DNA of 64,000 bases from Promethearchaeota archaeon (GCA_016840165.1 JAEOSU010000080.1:1-64000); one strand, 5' to 3'; positions 34,093-43,436 are shown, counted from the stretch's first letter. Notes: a model not told the origin generated them from the sequence alone. Translations and numbers: made by a program.

Positions 34093-34866
34093 TTACTTCT
34101 CAATCTCTTCATTTTCCGGTTCTAAAGATATTTCAGAAACGTCTTCCTCATCGACCTCATCAAGTATCTCTTTATCCTCTTCACTTATTTCTCCTTCTTC
34201 CTCCTCTATGACATATTCTGCTCTGGTTTTTGCCATCTTTGCTTCAGCTTTTTTTTGTGCTTGATTAAGTAATTCATCCTTAAGTATTACTTCATCTCCC
34301 ATTTTAGTATCTGCACGCATAATTTTCACTATTATCCCTAATGTCCCACTTTTTTGAATACATTGGGCTATACCTTTATCCACCCCTTCTTGTGCGGGCT
34401 GTCCACTCTTTGACATTGTTCCTGCTCTAAAAATCTGTGTTCTAGCTCTTTGAGAGGTTACTTTTCCCGATATAATAATTTCGACGCCTTTAGCTCCAGC
34501 ATCCATAACTTTTCTTAAAATGTAATATCCTGCTCTTCTATAATGACGCCCGCGATCTAATGAATATGCTAACCGTTCGGCCATAATCTGGGCATCTAAG
34601 TCGGGATTAGGAACCTCTTCGACCTCTATTTGAGGCATTTCAAGACCAAATTTTTCTTGTAATACATCAGTTATCTCTTGTATCCTTTTTCCCCCTTTTC
34701 CTATTACGAGTCCAGGTCGACTCGTTTTAAGGGTAATTCTTACTCCAAGGGGTGTTTTTTGAATGTCAACACCTGCAAAACCTGCTCTAACTAATTCTGA
34801 ACGTAAATATTCATTAATCTGCATTAATTTTATACCATTTTCTATGAAAATTTTGGCTAGTGGCAA
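34093..34866 (-). CDS. rps3: Small ribosomal subunit protein uS3 with acidic tail
   Basis: The 257-residue protein has a KH domain with 'RPGLVIGKGGKRIQEITDVL' and the C-terminal uS3 domain containing 'AGAKGVEIIISGKVTSQRAR'. It lines the mRNA entry channel. The last about 45 residues (from EEEEGEISEEDKEILDEVDE) are acidic, a longer tail than in many archaea. Confidence 0.96.
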   Translation of the reverse strand: MPLAKIFIENGIKLMQINEYLRSELVRAGFAGVDIQKTPLGVRITLKTSRPGLVIGKGGKRIQEITDVLQEKFGLEMPQIEVEEVPNPDLDAQIMAERLAYSLDRGRHYRRAGYYILRKVMDAGAKGVEIIISGKVTSQRARTQIFRAGTMSKSGQPAQEGVDKGIAQCIQKSGTLGIIVKIMRADTKMGDEVILKDELLNQAQKKAEAKMAKTRAEYVIEEEEGEISEEDKEILDEVDEEDVSEISLEPENEEIEK

Positions 34867-34906
34867 TTATCTCATCCTAATTTGTTTTTTTTTACTTTAA
34901 GATTTT

Positions 34907-35386
34907 TTAACTTGGAACTTCATAAATAACAATTTCAACATGACTTAAATGATGATATTTTGCCGTGGATCTACCATGAGCACGTTGGATATAGCGCTTG
35001 ATAATTCTTCCCCTATGGGTTGCTGAATGAATAATTCTACAGAGTTCAATATCTAGTCCTTTATATTCTGCATTAGATTCCACTGCTGAGAGTACTTCAT
35101 AAATACGTGCTGCAGCTTTTTGTGGATATTTCCCGGCATACCATTTGAATTGCTTTAAATCTTTTTTGTGTGCTTGCTTTTTTTTGTGTCTCCTATAAGG
35201 AACTGATTGTTTTAGCTGAATTACCTTTTCTAAAAAGCTTTTAGCTTCCTCTACCTTCATTCCTTTAATTACCGCACAGATTTCTCTTGAATCTTTAGGT
35301 TTAATCCTCAAATCCCTACCTGATGCTTTTGCGATTCTATCTGCATCATATTTCTGCTCAATAAAAGAATATCCCCAGTGTGGCAT
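34907..35386 (-). CDS. rpl22: Large ribosomal subunit protein uL22
   Basis: The 159-residue protein shows 'AKASGRDLRIKPKDSREICA', 'KYPQKAAARIYEVLSAVESN' and the C-terminal 'RAHGRSTAKYHHLSHVEIVI'. It forms part of the exit tunnel. The start is ATG at 35386. It lies between uS19 and uS3. Confidence 0.96.
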   Translation of the reverse strand: MPHWGYSFIEQKYDADRIAKASGRDLRIKPKDSREICAVIKGMKVEEAKSFLEKVIQLKQSVPYRRHKKKQAHKKDLKQFKWYAGKYPQKAAARIYEVLSAVESNAEYKGLDIELCRIIHSATHRGRIIKRYIQRAHGRSTAKYHHLSHVEIVIYEVPS

Positions 35387-35422
35387 TTTTCATCATTTTT
35401 TTTATTCTAATTATAATAATCA

Positions 35423-35974
35423 TTATTTTAATGGAACATATTTACTACTTCTTGTGGCTCCGATACCAGGAGAACCATGTTGAACGCGTTTACGGGTTGA
35501 GGAAAACTCACCAAGATAATGTCCTATCATTTCTGGCATAATTTCTACCACTTCGAAACTTCTTCCATTGTATACTCCGATCTTTAATCCCACCATCTCT
35601 GGAAAAATAATCATATCCCTTACATGAGTGCGGGTAAGAAGATCTTTTCCTCTTTTCTTTGCTCTATAAGCTCTTCTTAATCTCTCCAGTAATTTCTTTT
35701 GTCTGGGAGGCAATCCTCTCTTTAAAGACCGTCTTGCTCTTGCGGGAAGGAGTTGAATAAACTCGTCCATATTCATTTTCTTTAAGTCTTCTAATGTATG
35801 GCCCCGAAAATGGAATCTTAAGCGATCTCTTTCTTTGTCAAGGTCTATTTCCTCTTCTTCTTCCTCTTCTTCTTCCTCGAGTTCTTCCTCCATCTCTTCT
35901 TCAATTTCTTCCTCTATTTCTTCTGATTCAAGTTCTTCTTGTTCATCTTCTTTAGGCTCTTCATTCGGAGACAT
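35423..35974 (-). CDS. rps19: Small ribosomal subunit protein uS19 with long acidic N-terminal extension
   Basis: The body (residues about 48-183) is archaeal uS19: '[20 protein letters not shown]', '[20 protein letters not shown]' and '[19 protein letters not shown]'. In front lies an extension of about 45 residues made almost wholly of Glu and Asp, including a run of ten Glu, encoded by GAA/GAG repeats. uS19 is otherwise about 130-145 residues in archaea. It is the first gene of this operon; uL2, uL23, uL4 and uL3, which normally precede it, are not here. Confidence 0.94.
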   Translation of the reverse strand: MSPNEEPKEDEQEELESEEIEEEIEEEMEEELEEEEEEEEEEIDLDKERDRLRFHFRGHTLEDLKKMNMDEFIQLLPARARRSLKRGLPPRQKKLLERLRRAYRAKKRGKDLLTRTHVRDMIIFPEMVGLKIGVYNGRSFEVVEIMPEMIGHYLGEFSSTRKRVQHGSPGIGATRSSKYVPLK

Positions 35975-36207
35975 CTTTGCACCAATCTATTTGTTCCGTT
36001 TAATATATTTTGTTATTTTTTTCAATTATATTTATTACGTGTAATGATATTAGTCATCAATTAAATTTTAATTTTATTAAAACAAGGGGGGGAAAAAACA
36101 TAAACTTTAAAAGGTTAGATAATGGGCAACGAAGATTTACCTTAAGATCTCCTATTTGCCAATTTTATCGTTTCTTTTGACCAATATTTTTGACGGATTA
36201 AAAAATA
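35975..36207. other. Intergenic region between uS19 and the cupin gene
   Basis: The 233-nt gap holds the presumed promoter of the ribosomal operon on the minus strand near uS19. The rest, including a G-run at about 36086-36091, shows no tRNA fold, open frame or repeat that I can support. Confidence 0.5.
36026..36033 (-). promoter_or_regulatory. Candidate TATA box of the ribosomal protein operon
   Basis: AAATATAA (minus strand) lies about 52 nt upstream of the uS19 ATG in the AT-rich 233-nt gap before the cupin gene. It would give a leader of about 25-30 nt. A second AT-rich stretch (ATATATTAAA, closer to the gene) is an alternative. Confidence 0.3.
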
Positions 36208-36897
36208 TCATTGATAATTATTGGGATTGTATATTCGTTTAATATCTTCCTCATCAAAAGAACCACTCCATCGTTCCTTAATAGAAACGAAGTCATTAGG
36301 ATTCTTATTTGGATTAATGATGGAGTGATATTTCAGCTTTTCGTTAGTGAACTTTGTACCATCCTCCACAAAATAATATACTCGGTTATTATTCATAATT
36401 ATTGGCTTTCCACCTAATATTTCCCATTCTTCAGATCGATGGGTGTGTACTTGAATCGAAATTCCCATTTCAGGTTTAATGAAAATGATATTATATTCTG
36501 GATAAGTAAACTTAATACTATACCATTTAGATAAAATATCAATATAACCCGAGTGTACAGAAAATTGCTTTACAAATTCATTAGGATCAAAATTTACTTT
36601 TTCAGAGTGTTCATATTTATAGGGATCATAGATAATTTCATGGTCTGATACATCATGGTTATATTTGATATTAGCGAGTTCTTCTCCAATATTAATTATC
36701 ATATAATAATCTTGAGATTTGATATCAAAGGTCAGCTGTTGCGCATGCTTAGTGATAAGTGAGGTTCCATTAATGATCATAAAGTCATTTGCGCTATCAC
36801 AGTTAATTGATGAGCTTAACTTTTTAGAATTAGTTTTTCTCAAACATGTGCCTCTTCCAGGCAATAATTTTTCTTCTATCATAAGATTTGAATTCAC
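36208..36897 (-). CDS. Cupin protein, phosphomannose isomerase-like
   Basis: The 229-residue protein has a C-terminal cupin core with 'GISIQVHTHRSEEWEILGGK' (metal-type His-x-His and Glu) and ends 'SIKERWSGSFDEEDIKRIYN', the pattern of mannose-6-phosphate isomerase type II/ManC cupins. The N-terminal half is less clear. Its GTG start overlaps the ribokinase stop (GTGA), so it is translated right after ribokinase; an ATG at 36882 is an alternative start. A role in sugar-phosphate metabolism is inferred from family and partner. Confidence 0.75.
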   Translation of the reverse strand: MNSNLMIEEKLLPGRGTCLRKTNSKKLSSSINCDSANDFMIINGTSLITKHAQQLTFDIKSQDYYMIINIGEELANIKYNHDVSDHEIIYDPYKYEHSEKVNFDPNEFVKQFSVHSGYIDILSKWYSIKFTYPEYNIIFIKPEMGISIQVHTHRSEEWEILGGKPIIMNNNRVYYFVEDGTKFTNEKLKYHSIINPNKNPNDFVSIKERWSGSFDEEDIKRIYNPNNYQ

Positions 36898-37865
36898 TTA
36901 ATTGTATGATGAGTGATTTCATTATATTTCTCTTGAATTTCCATGGCGCTAGGCATGGATTTCTGGGCGCCTTTTCTAGTTACTGCAATTGAGGCTGCCG
37001 CAGTCGCATATTTCACTGCACTGATTATATTTTCTCCTTGGGTTAATTTACTCGCTAAAACACCATTAAAACAATCCCCGGCTCCAACAGTATCAATTGC
37101 TTTAACCTTAAGTGCTGGTACTTTAATTGCTTCTGCCACTTCTGATTTATAAATCAAGGATCCCTTTTTCCCTAAAGTTGTTATTATGGTTTTTAGACCT
37201 AAATTTGCTAGATTTTGTGAAGCTTGAATAATTTTGTTGTCTTGAGTTTCTGTGAGTTTGTTTAAATTAAGTAAGGAATGAAGTCTTATCAACTCACCTT
37301 CATTAGGAACAATAATGTCGATCTGGGCCAATAAATCCTGAGGAATAGGTTTGAGGGGAGCTGGATTTAATATTTTTATTACTTTTCCTTTTGATGCGAT
37401 TTGAAATATCTTTTTTATAGTTTCCATTGGAATCTCCATTTGGACTATGAGTGAAGTGGCATTTTTAATGATTGTTTCATTTTTTTCTATTTCACTAGGT
37501 TTTAATTTGACATTTGCTCCTGGCGCAACGCTTATCATATTCTCTCCATTCTCATCAATCATTATAAATGCAATTCCGCTTGCTTCTTTTTCATCTCTTA
37601 TTATGTAATTTACGTTAATGCCTTCTTTTTCTAATTGAGAAAGCATACTATCTCCAAATAAATCTTTCCCAATTTTTGCAATAAATATTGTTTTAGAACC
37701 CGATCTTGCTGATGCGACTGCTTGATTCGCGCCTTTTCCTCCTAAAAACTGTTTAAAAGTTCCACCGGTGACTGTTTCCCCCTTTTTAGGTAAACGCTCT
37801 GAATAAATATTCATGTCAATATTACTGGAACCGATTATTAATACATAAGGCTCTTTAGTTGACAT
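36894..37865 (-). CDS. rbsK: Ribokinase (PfkB family)
   Basis: Ribokinase phosphorylates ribose with ATP. The 323-residue protein has the PfkB N-terminal signature 'GGKGANQAVASARSG' (42-56) and the C-terminal signature 'DTVGAGDCFNGVLASKL' with the catalytic Asp. 'GSSNIDMNIYSERLPKKGET' is the typical start, and the overall length fits ribokinase better than fructokinase or adenosine kinase. Substrate specificity within PfkB cannot be fixed by eye. Confidence 0.85.
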   Translation of the reverse strand: MSTKEPYVLIIGSSNIDMNIYSERLPKKGETVTGGTFKQFLGGKGANQAVASARSGSKTIFIAKIGKDLFGDSMLSQLEKEGINVNYIIRDEKEASGIAFIMIDENGENMISVAPGANVKLKPSEIEKNETIIKNATSLIVQMEIPMETIKKIFQIASKGKVIKILNPAPLKPIPQDLLAQIDIIVPNEGELIRLHSLLNLNKLTETQDNKIIQASQNLANLGLKTIITTLGKKGSLIYKSEVAEAIKVPALKVKAIDTVGAGDCFNGVLASKLTQGENIISAVKYATAAASIAVTRKGAQKSMPSAMEIQEKYNEITHHTIK

Positions 37866-38107
37866 ATTAAATAGTATAATGAATTAATTATAAAAATTAA
37901 TAATCTAGACACTAATTATGAATCATTTTACTTAAAAGCAATTAATACCTTTAATTTAAATTTTAAGCGTTTTTAAGCGAAATTATTTATTTTTAGACCT
38001 TTGGTTAGCATGTACAAAAGCAAATGGTTTTAATTCAATATTATTTTAACAAAAAATATTAGATATATTCTTTTTTTTTTGAAAATAAATCTACAAAAAA
38101 ATTTAAA

Positions 38108-38446
38108 ATGGTAATTATTATGGCTAAAGATAAAATTATCGGATTTATAGTCATGATTCTCGGCATCTTAATCGCCATTGTCTACACCATGGGAAGCGTT
38201 ATAGACCTTTGGTTCTCAACGTGGGGTGGTGACCCTCTTTGGGCTCATAATGTGTTCGGAGAATTTATTGGTAGCATTCTAAGCTGGGAACTCTTTGTTG
38301 TATTACCTTTATGGCTAATTGTAATCCTTATTTCCATCATCGCTATCTGGATTGGTTACAGCATGCTCACTACCCCAGCACCAGTTCCTCTCGAGGAGCT
38401 AGAAGAGGAATTAGCCGCAGAAGAGGAAGCCGAGGAAACTTCATAA
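38108..38446 (+). CDS. Small two-TM membrane protein with acidic tail
   Basis: The 112-residue protein has hydrophobic segments at about 10-30 and 62-85, a Trp-rich loop between them (DLWFSTWGGDPLWAHNVFG) and a tail of Glu/Ala ('PLEELEEELAAEEEAEETS'). No family recognised. Codon use looks better (more C-ending codons) than in many neighbours, hinting at strong expression. Start ATG 38108 or ATG 38120. Confidence 0.65.
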   Translation: MVIIMAKDKIIGFIVMILGILIAIVYTMGSVIDLWFSTWGGDPLWAHNVFGEFIGSILSWELFVVLPLWLIVILISIIAIWIGYSMLTTPAPVPLEELEEELAAEEEAEETS

Positions 38447-38456
38447 ATATTTAATA

Positions 38457-38475
38457 TCTTTTTTTTATTTTTTCA
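38457..38475 (+). terminator. T-rich terminator after the 112-aa membrane protein
   Basis: A run of T interrupted once by A (around 38459-38474) starts about 10 nt after the stop codon at 38446 and lies between two convergent genes. Confidence 0.35.
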
Positions 38476-38490
38476 TTTATCCACAATATT

Positions 38491-39609
38491 TCAATTATCT
38501 GCTATATGAAATGAGTTAATTAGTCCATCTTCGTAACAAATTATCAACATTTTAGTTGCTGGTTCATACTGTATCGCATTTACACATGATTTATAATTAA
38601 TACTAGATCTTATGGTGCCATTTTTCTCATCTAAGATTAGTAGTTCACCTTGTGTTGTTCCAATAGCAATAAAACTTTGACCTGTTATTTGAAATCTTAA
38701 TATTGCTTCGACATTCTTATTTTGTAATTCCCAAATAGGCTCTAAATTTTGATGAATGCATAGCAGCTTTGAAGTGAAATTAATTTCTTGAATTGGTTTA
38801 GAGTGATCCAGATACTCGAATGAGTAAGAACTTACTAATAATGAATCTTTAATTGAACTTGGAAACGAGAGACATTTCCAGACATAATCATCAAACTCAA
38901 TAGTCTTAATCTCTTCTTGAGATTCCTTATCGATAAGGTGAAGTTGTTTATCATCTCCTCCACATATTATCAGTATTCCCTTATTAGAATTAATATAATC
39001 AACAAACCGAACTTTATCTGAAAACCGTTTAAACCATAATAAATTTCCATTAATGGCTTCAAATACTCTTATAGTTCCATCATTTGCGCATGCAAACACT
39101 TCTTTTTTATTGCTATTTTTACGATCTGCCCAGATTTTGGCATCTTCAATACCATCTTCGAAAAGTTGACCCCATACTAATGATCCATCATTACTGTTCA
39201 AAATTCTGAGACTTCTGTCAAGAGAATAAGCAATGATTTCAAGAAGTTCATCATTAGTTATATCCCCAATTCTAAAGCCGCTAACAGAAGAGCCAAACTG
39301 ATGTGCCCATAAAGGTTCTAACGTAGTTTGAGATGATATTTGAAAGATTCTTAGAAGCCCATCCATTCCCCCAAGTATTAATTCCTCGATCCCATCATTA
39401 TTTAAATCATAAATTTCTATATTCCAGATTGGTGAATTTTCAGTGATTTCTTCTTCAATTAACAATTTACCATTTAAATCTAAGGCTAAAATTTTTCCCG
39501 ATTTCGTGGATAAATATAGCTTTATAGTTTGTTCTTTTGTAGGACTACTCAATTTTGCTCCGAGAATCGACTCCTTATATTTGAAAGTCCATTTTTTTTT
39601 CAACTGCAT
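38491..39609 (-). CDS. Beta-propeller (WD40/PQQ-like) protein
   Basis: The 372-residue soluble protein is made of repeated beta-blade units of about 40-45 residues containing motifs like 'DLNNDGIEELILGGMDGLLR' and 'NKKEVFACANDGTIRVFEAI', with GxDGxLR/GTIR blade ends. This is a WD40/quinoprotein-like propeller, and the 'NDGIEEL' sequences resemble FG-GAP/integrin blades. It has no signal peptide, so it is likely cytosolic; a scaffold role is a guess. Internal alignment suggests about seven blades. Confidence 0.75.
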   Translation of the reverse strand: MQLKKKWTFKYKESILGAKLSSPTKEQTIKLYLSTKSGKILALDLNGKLLIEEEITENSPIWNIEIYDLNNDGIEELILGGMDGLLRIFQISSQTTLEPLWAHQFGSSVSGFRIGDITNDELLEIIAYSLDRSLRILNSNDGSLVWGQLFEDGIEDAKIWADRKNSNKKEVFACANDGTIRVFEAINGNLLWFKRFSDKVRFVDYINSNKGILIICGGDDKQLHLIDKESQEEIKTIEFDDYVWKCLSFPSSIKDSLLVSSYSFEYLDHSKPIQEINFTSKLLCIHQNLEPIWELQNKNVEAILRFQITGQSFIAIGTTQGELLILDEKNGTIRSSINYKSCVNAIQYEPATKMLIICYEDGLINSFHIADN

Positions 39610-39754
39610 TTTATTAAATTATAAATATATCATGATTTCTATATTTCTTTTCATGATTAATTGAAGATTATAATTGACATAATATTATATAATAAGTTGA
39701 TTTAGTTACGTTTAATATCTTAATTTATTCAAAATTAATAAATGGGGATAAAAT

Positions 39755-40216
39755 ATGTCTGAAGAGAGAAGAATCGATTATTTTTCTGCAATCGTGCTTA
39801 TCTTGAGTATTATCGCACTAGTAATGCTCTTGATTGGTCCATTTGGAGGTTTAGATATTCCACTTTACTCTTGGAATGGATTTTCTTGTCTTTACTGCGA
39901 ATATTCTACAATTTTAGATTATATCATGCAAGTTTTCATAGTAATTTTATTAATCCTCCAAATAGTAATGGCGATTAATAATTTAATTCCACAGCCATTC
40001 ATTCGGGAAGATTCACCGGTTGGTTTCCTTGGAACCTCAATGTTTGGTATTATATCATCAATTTTAATTTGGGGTTTTGCAATTATTGGACTTATCTCTT
40101 TCGGAGTAACGTATGAATATACTGATTGGTGGATGGATATTGGTTTTTATGGACCTGTTGTCGCAGGATTAATAAGTATGATTTTGTATATCCTAAAACA
40201 TCTAAATAAAATATAA
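39755..40216 (+). CDS. Four-TM membrane protein, unknown
   Basis: The 153-residue protein has hydrophobic segments near 12-30, 50-72, 88-110 and 125-148 and a 'CLYC' pair in an extracytoplasmic loop (residues 45-48). A Shine-Dalgarno GGGGAT lies 5 nt before the ATG. No family recognised. It is followed by a T-rich stretch. Confidence 0.65.
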   Translation: MSEERRIDYFSAIVLILSIIALVMLLIGPFGGLDIPLYSWNGFSCLYCEYSTILDYIMQVFIVILLILQIVMAINNLIPQPFIREDSPVGFLGTSMFGIISSILIWGFAIIGLISFGVTYEYTDWWMDIGFYGPVVAGLISMILYILKHLNKI

Positions 40217-40349
40217 TTCCTTTTTTTTCTATTTATTAAAAAGATATTAAAATGAATCAAGATAAGAACGAAATTTATATTTTTTATTTTATTCTCTTTA
40301 TCAAAGATAATTTTTTTATCATTATATCATAAAAAAAGGAGAAATTAAA

Positions 40350-40547
40350 ATGAGCTTTGGAATCGAAATTGATATGGATGCTTGTACTGGATGTGGAACT
40401 TGCTATGAAGTTTGCCCAAGCGAATGTTTTGGGGAACCTGAGGGCGGTAAAGTAAATATTATTGAAGAAAATAGAGAAGATTGTGTGGGCTGTAGAGCCT
40501 GCGAAACCCAATGTCCAGAAGAAGCAATTACCATAACAGAAGACTAA
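40350..40547 (+). CDS. 2[4Fe-4S] ferredoxin
   Basis: The 65-residue protein has two C-x2-C-x2-C-x3-C clusters: 'CTGCGTCYEVC' (with a following Pro) and 'CVGCRACETQCP'. It is a small acidic electron carrier. A Shine-Dalgarno GGAG lies 8 nt before the ATG. It is probably a single-gene transcript followed by T-tracts. Confidence 0.93.
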   Translation: MSFGIEIDMDACTGCGTCYEVCPSECFGEPEGGKVNIIEENREDCVGCRACETQCPEEAITITED

Positions 40548-40556
40548 AATCTGTCA

Positions 40557-40592
40557 CTTTTTTTTGACTACTTTTTTTTAATTTTTTTTTAT
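40557..40592 (+). terminator. T-tracts after ferredoxin
   Basis: Two or three runs of seven or more T follow the ferredoxin stop within 45 nt, as expected of an archaeal terminator; there is no clear hairpin. Confidence 0.45.
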
Positions 40593-40676
40593 TATTGTTC
40601 GTGAAATCTGCCTTTTACGAATGTTCCGATATATCTCTATATTGTGCTAATATATATGAGAAAAAGATAAAATCAT

Positions 40677-41789
40677 TTACCATAACAATATTTTGCCACA
40701 ATTTTTACAAGTTCCTTCATTGATTTGCTGATTTAAACACTGGTCATGGTATTGAGTTCCACATGCTTGACATTTAAAAATTTGGCCGCTATATTCTGCA
40801 AAATCATATCCACAATATCCACACTTCTTCCCATATGAAAAATCAGCACTATTAACGTCTAATTTAATAATTTGGGAAGTTCCTGTAAGTCCTACATTGG
40901 TAGTTGTTGGATCGACATATGTATTTTGATTACTAGAAAGACTGTATTGCTGGTTTGAATCAACTGATGGAGTCTCCCAGTCAGAAACATAACCTTGATT
41001 AGGAGTTTTCTTAATTCCCATTTTTAATGATATTCTTTCATCAAGAATATTAGTTAAAATTAATGCTGAAGCATATTTACCTTTTACGTTCCCTTTCTGT
41101 AAATGAGTGTGTGAAATTAGGTGAATAATACGACCTCCTGTTTTTCCATAATCGAAATAGCATAAAACTGGAGCCTCTCCCCATTTTGTTTTTATTTCCC
41201 ATGATGCAATTAAAACTTTTACAGCAACTGGATTAAGCACCTGAATTGGAAAGCTACGATTTTCGAGCCACCATCGAAATTCGGTTTTTTTTGTATTTTT
41301 TGCTGAAGGTTTATGCCATTTATCGAGCTGTATTTCTGTTAATACACCCTCTAGAAAGGGATGTTGAGGTTCAAGAATCTGACAAGCAACTACCGCATCA
41401 GCGGTACGATTTCCATTCCATCTTATAAATCCGGGAAAAATTACTTCAATAATATATTTTATTGCCCAGTCAGTAGTTATTATCCATCCTCCATGATTAT
41501 TTACATAATCACTTATTTTTGAATATGCGGAATGAGGTATCTGATCTCCAGGGCATCCAATTAGAACTACATCATAATCAGTAAGATTTTTTTTCATAAT
41601 ATGCTTTGGCTTAATTGTTTCATGGACAGCTGCATACATATGATTGACTACTTTCTCAGGTTTTTCATACCGACCTTCTACAGCAAGAATTTTTCCATGA
41701 CTTTCAACTGCTTTCACAACATCTTTTTTATCCAGAGCTTCCATTTTTCTACGTTTAACTTCTGAATAGAGATCCTTCCAACTACTCAT
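40677..41789 (-). CDS. ThuA/glutaminase-like domain protein with C-terminal RING-like zinc finger
   Basis: The 370-residue protein has an N-terminal Rossmann-like region (about 30-260) resembling ThuA or class I glutamine amidotransferase-like folds: 'DYDVVLIGCPGDQIPHSAYS', 'DYVNNHGGWIITTDWAI'. An unstructured Ser/Gln/Asn-rich linker leads to a C-terminal finger with C323-x2-C326, C340-x2-C343, H348-x2-C351 and C361-x2-C364. That ligand order matches prokaryotic RING finger family 1. The last residue is Trp. RING fingers are used by E3 ubiquitin ligases, and some Asgard archaea have ubiquitin systems; a ligase role here is unproven. Confidence 0.7.
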   Translation of the reverse strand: MSSWKDLYSEVKRRKMEALDKKDVVKAVESHGKILAVEGRYEKPEKVVNHMYAAVHETIKPKHIMKKNLTDYDVVLIGCPGDQIPHSAYSKISDYVNNHGGWIITTDWAIKYIIEVIFPGFIRWNGNRTADAVVACQILEPQHPFLEGVLTEIQLDKWHKPSAKNTKKTEFRWWLENRSFPIQVLNPVAVKVLIASWEIKTKWGEAPVLCYFDYGKTGGRIIHLISHTHLQKGNVKGKYASALILTNILDERISLKMGIKKTPNQGYVSDWETPSVDSNQQYSLSSNQNTYVDPTTTNVGLTGTSQIIKLDVNSADFSYGKKCGYCGYDFAEYSGQIFKCQACGTQYHDQCLNQQINEGTCKNCGKILLW

Positions 41790-41856
41790 TTTGATGTCAA
41801 CCTTAAAGATTTTAAATTATAATTTGTTAGTTTTATAAGTAATAAAAGATAATTCC

Positions 41857-41866
41857 TATATATATT
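41857..41866 (+). promoter_or_regulatory. TATA box for pepD, leaderless spacing
   Basis: TATATATATT ends 19 nt before the ATG (centre about 25 nt upstream), which places the transcription start at the start codon. No Shine-Dalgarno is present. Confidence 0.45.
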
Positions 41867-41885
41867 TTCATTTAAAGCGAGAATC

Positions 41886-43376
41886 ATGGAAGAATTAAAA
41901 CAATTAGGCAGTCCCACCGAATTCTGGGAGTATTTTTATGAAATTTCTAAAATTCCACGTTGTTCGGGCAAGGAAGAAAAAGTAAGGGAATATATTAACA
42001 ATGAAGCTAAGAAGCTTGGATTTAAAACAGAAATTGATGATGTTAAGAATCTCCTAATTAAAATTCCCGGCAAAAATGATGATACGATAACGGTAGTACT
42101 CCAAAGTCACATGGATATTGTATGTGAAAAAAATAAGGATAGTGATCATGATTTTGCGCATGATCCATTAGATTTAGAACTTATTGAATTTGAAAATGAG
42201 AAATGGGTTACTGCAAAGGGAACTACTTTAGGAGCTGATAATGGGGTTGGAATTGGGTACCAATTAGCGATCATGAAACAGATCTCTGAGAAAAAATTAA
42301 ATTTGGATAAAATTAATCTAAAACTTCTTTTTACTGTTGACGAAGAGATGGGATTAAAAGGAGCAAGTCAATTAAATCGTGAATTTGCTAAGGGAGATTA
42401 TTTAATTAATCTTGATTCTGAGGATGATAAATCTTTTACTGTAGGATGTGCAGGTGGTATCCAATTTAGAACAAGGTTTAAACTTTATTCTCGAAACTTC
42501 GTAGATGAAGAATATGTTCCATTAAAAATTCAAATAAAAGGCCTTTTAGGAGGCCATTCTGGAGTAGATATTGATAAAGGAAGAGGCCATTCTGTTAAAA
42601 TTATAACTCAAATTCTTTGGAATGTAAATAATGAATTTGAAATTAAGATAAATTCAATAAATGGAGGTAACTTATCTAATGCCATTCCAAGAGAAGCTCA
42701 AGCGATTATTCTTATAAAAAGAAACAAAAAGAAAGATTTGACTGAGTTTGTTGAACAACATTTTACGGAGATAAAAAAATTATATGATGGAATCGAACCA
42801 AACATGAAATTAGAAATTGACGAAGTAGATTTGGGTCACAATTTCAAAGTAATGGAAGAAGATTTCCAAAATAAGCTTTTAAATCTTTTTTATATGATAC
42901 CTACTGGCCCAATTTATTTTCATCCACGAATAGAAGGACTAGTTCATACATCTATGAATTTTGCAACAATAAAAAGCCAAGAGCAAGTAATAAAGATTCG
43001 TATCAGTATTAGGAGTATCAGTAATTACGATAAAGAAATTTTACATAATAAATTATTAACTCTAATGAATTTATCAAATTTGGAATATGAGACATATAAA
43101 TATGTAAAATATCCTAGTTGGCCTCCTAAATTTGATTCAAAACTAAATTCAATAGCTAAAGAAATTTATATGAATTTATATAACGAAGAGGTCGAAATAG
43201 AAGCAATTCATGCAGGTTTAGAATGCGCATACTTCAGTGATTATTTTCCTGAAATGGAGGTTATATCGTTTGGACCCGATATAAAAGGAGGGCACTCACC
43301 CGATGAAAAATTACGCGTAAAAAGTGTTCCAAAAATATGGAATATTTTAATTAATTTGCTAAATAAATTGGATTAA
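41886..43376 (+). CDS. pepD: Cytosol nonspecific dipeptidase (aminoacyl-histidine dipeptidase, M20C)
   Basis: PepD hydrolyses dipeptides with two zinc ions. The 496-residue protein has the M20 metal ligands: H75 and D77 in 'QSHMD', D118 in 'GADNG', E153-E154 in 'DEEMG', D177 in 'NLDSED', and a final His in 'GGHSPDE'. A dimerisation domain with 'GLLGGHSGVDIDKGRG' lies in the middle. The family length is about 480-490. It could use peptides imported by the ABC system at the end of the window. Confidence 0.92.
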   Translation: MEELKQLGSPTEFWEYFYEISKIPRCSGKEEKVREYINNEAKKLGFKTEIDDVKNLLIKIPGKNDDTITVVLQSHMDIVCEKNKDSDHDFAHDPLDLELIEFENEKWVTAKGTTLGADNGVGIGYQLAIMKQISEKKLNLDKINLKLLFTVDEEMGLKGASQLNREFAKGDYLINLDSEDDKSFTVGCAGGIQFRTRFKLYSRNFVDEEYVPLKIQIKGLLGGHSGVDIDKGRGHSVKIITQILWNVNNEFEIKINSINGGNLSNAIPREAQAIILIKRNKKKDLTEFVEQHFTEIKKLYDGIEPNMKLEIDEVDLGHNFKVMEEDFQNKLLNLFYMIPTGPIYFHPRIEGLVHTSMNFATIKSQEQVIKIRISIRSISNYDKEILHNKLLTLMNLSNLEYETYKYVKYPSWPPKFDSKLNSIAKEIYMNLYNEEVEIEAIHAGLECAYFSDYFPEMEVISFGPDIKGGHSPDEKLRVKSVPKIWNILINLLNKLD

Positions 43377-43436
43377 ATTTTCTGAAAATTCTGATAAGGC
43401 GTTTTAATGAAGAATAAAATTTTAAAGTGAAAAATA

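Noticed and set aside
35850..35950. A GAA/GAG (TTC/CTC) simple repeat
   Set aside because: It is coding sequence for the acidic extension of uS19, not an independent repeat element.
36061..36180. A GC-richer segment with a G-run that might be a structured RNA
   Set aside because: No acceptor-stem pairing, tRNA arms or convincing hairpin could be built by eye.
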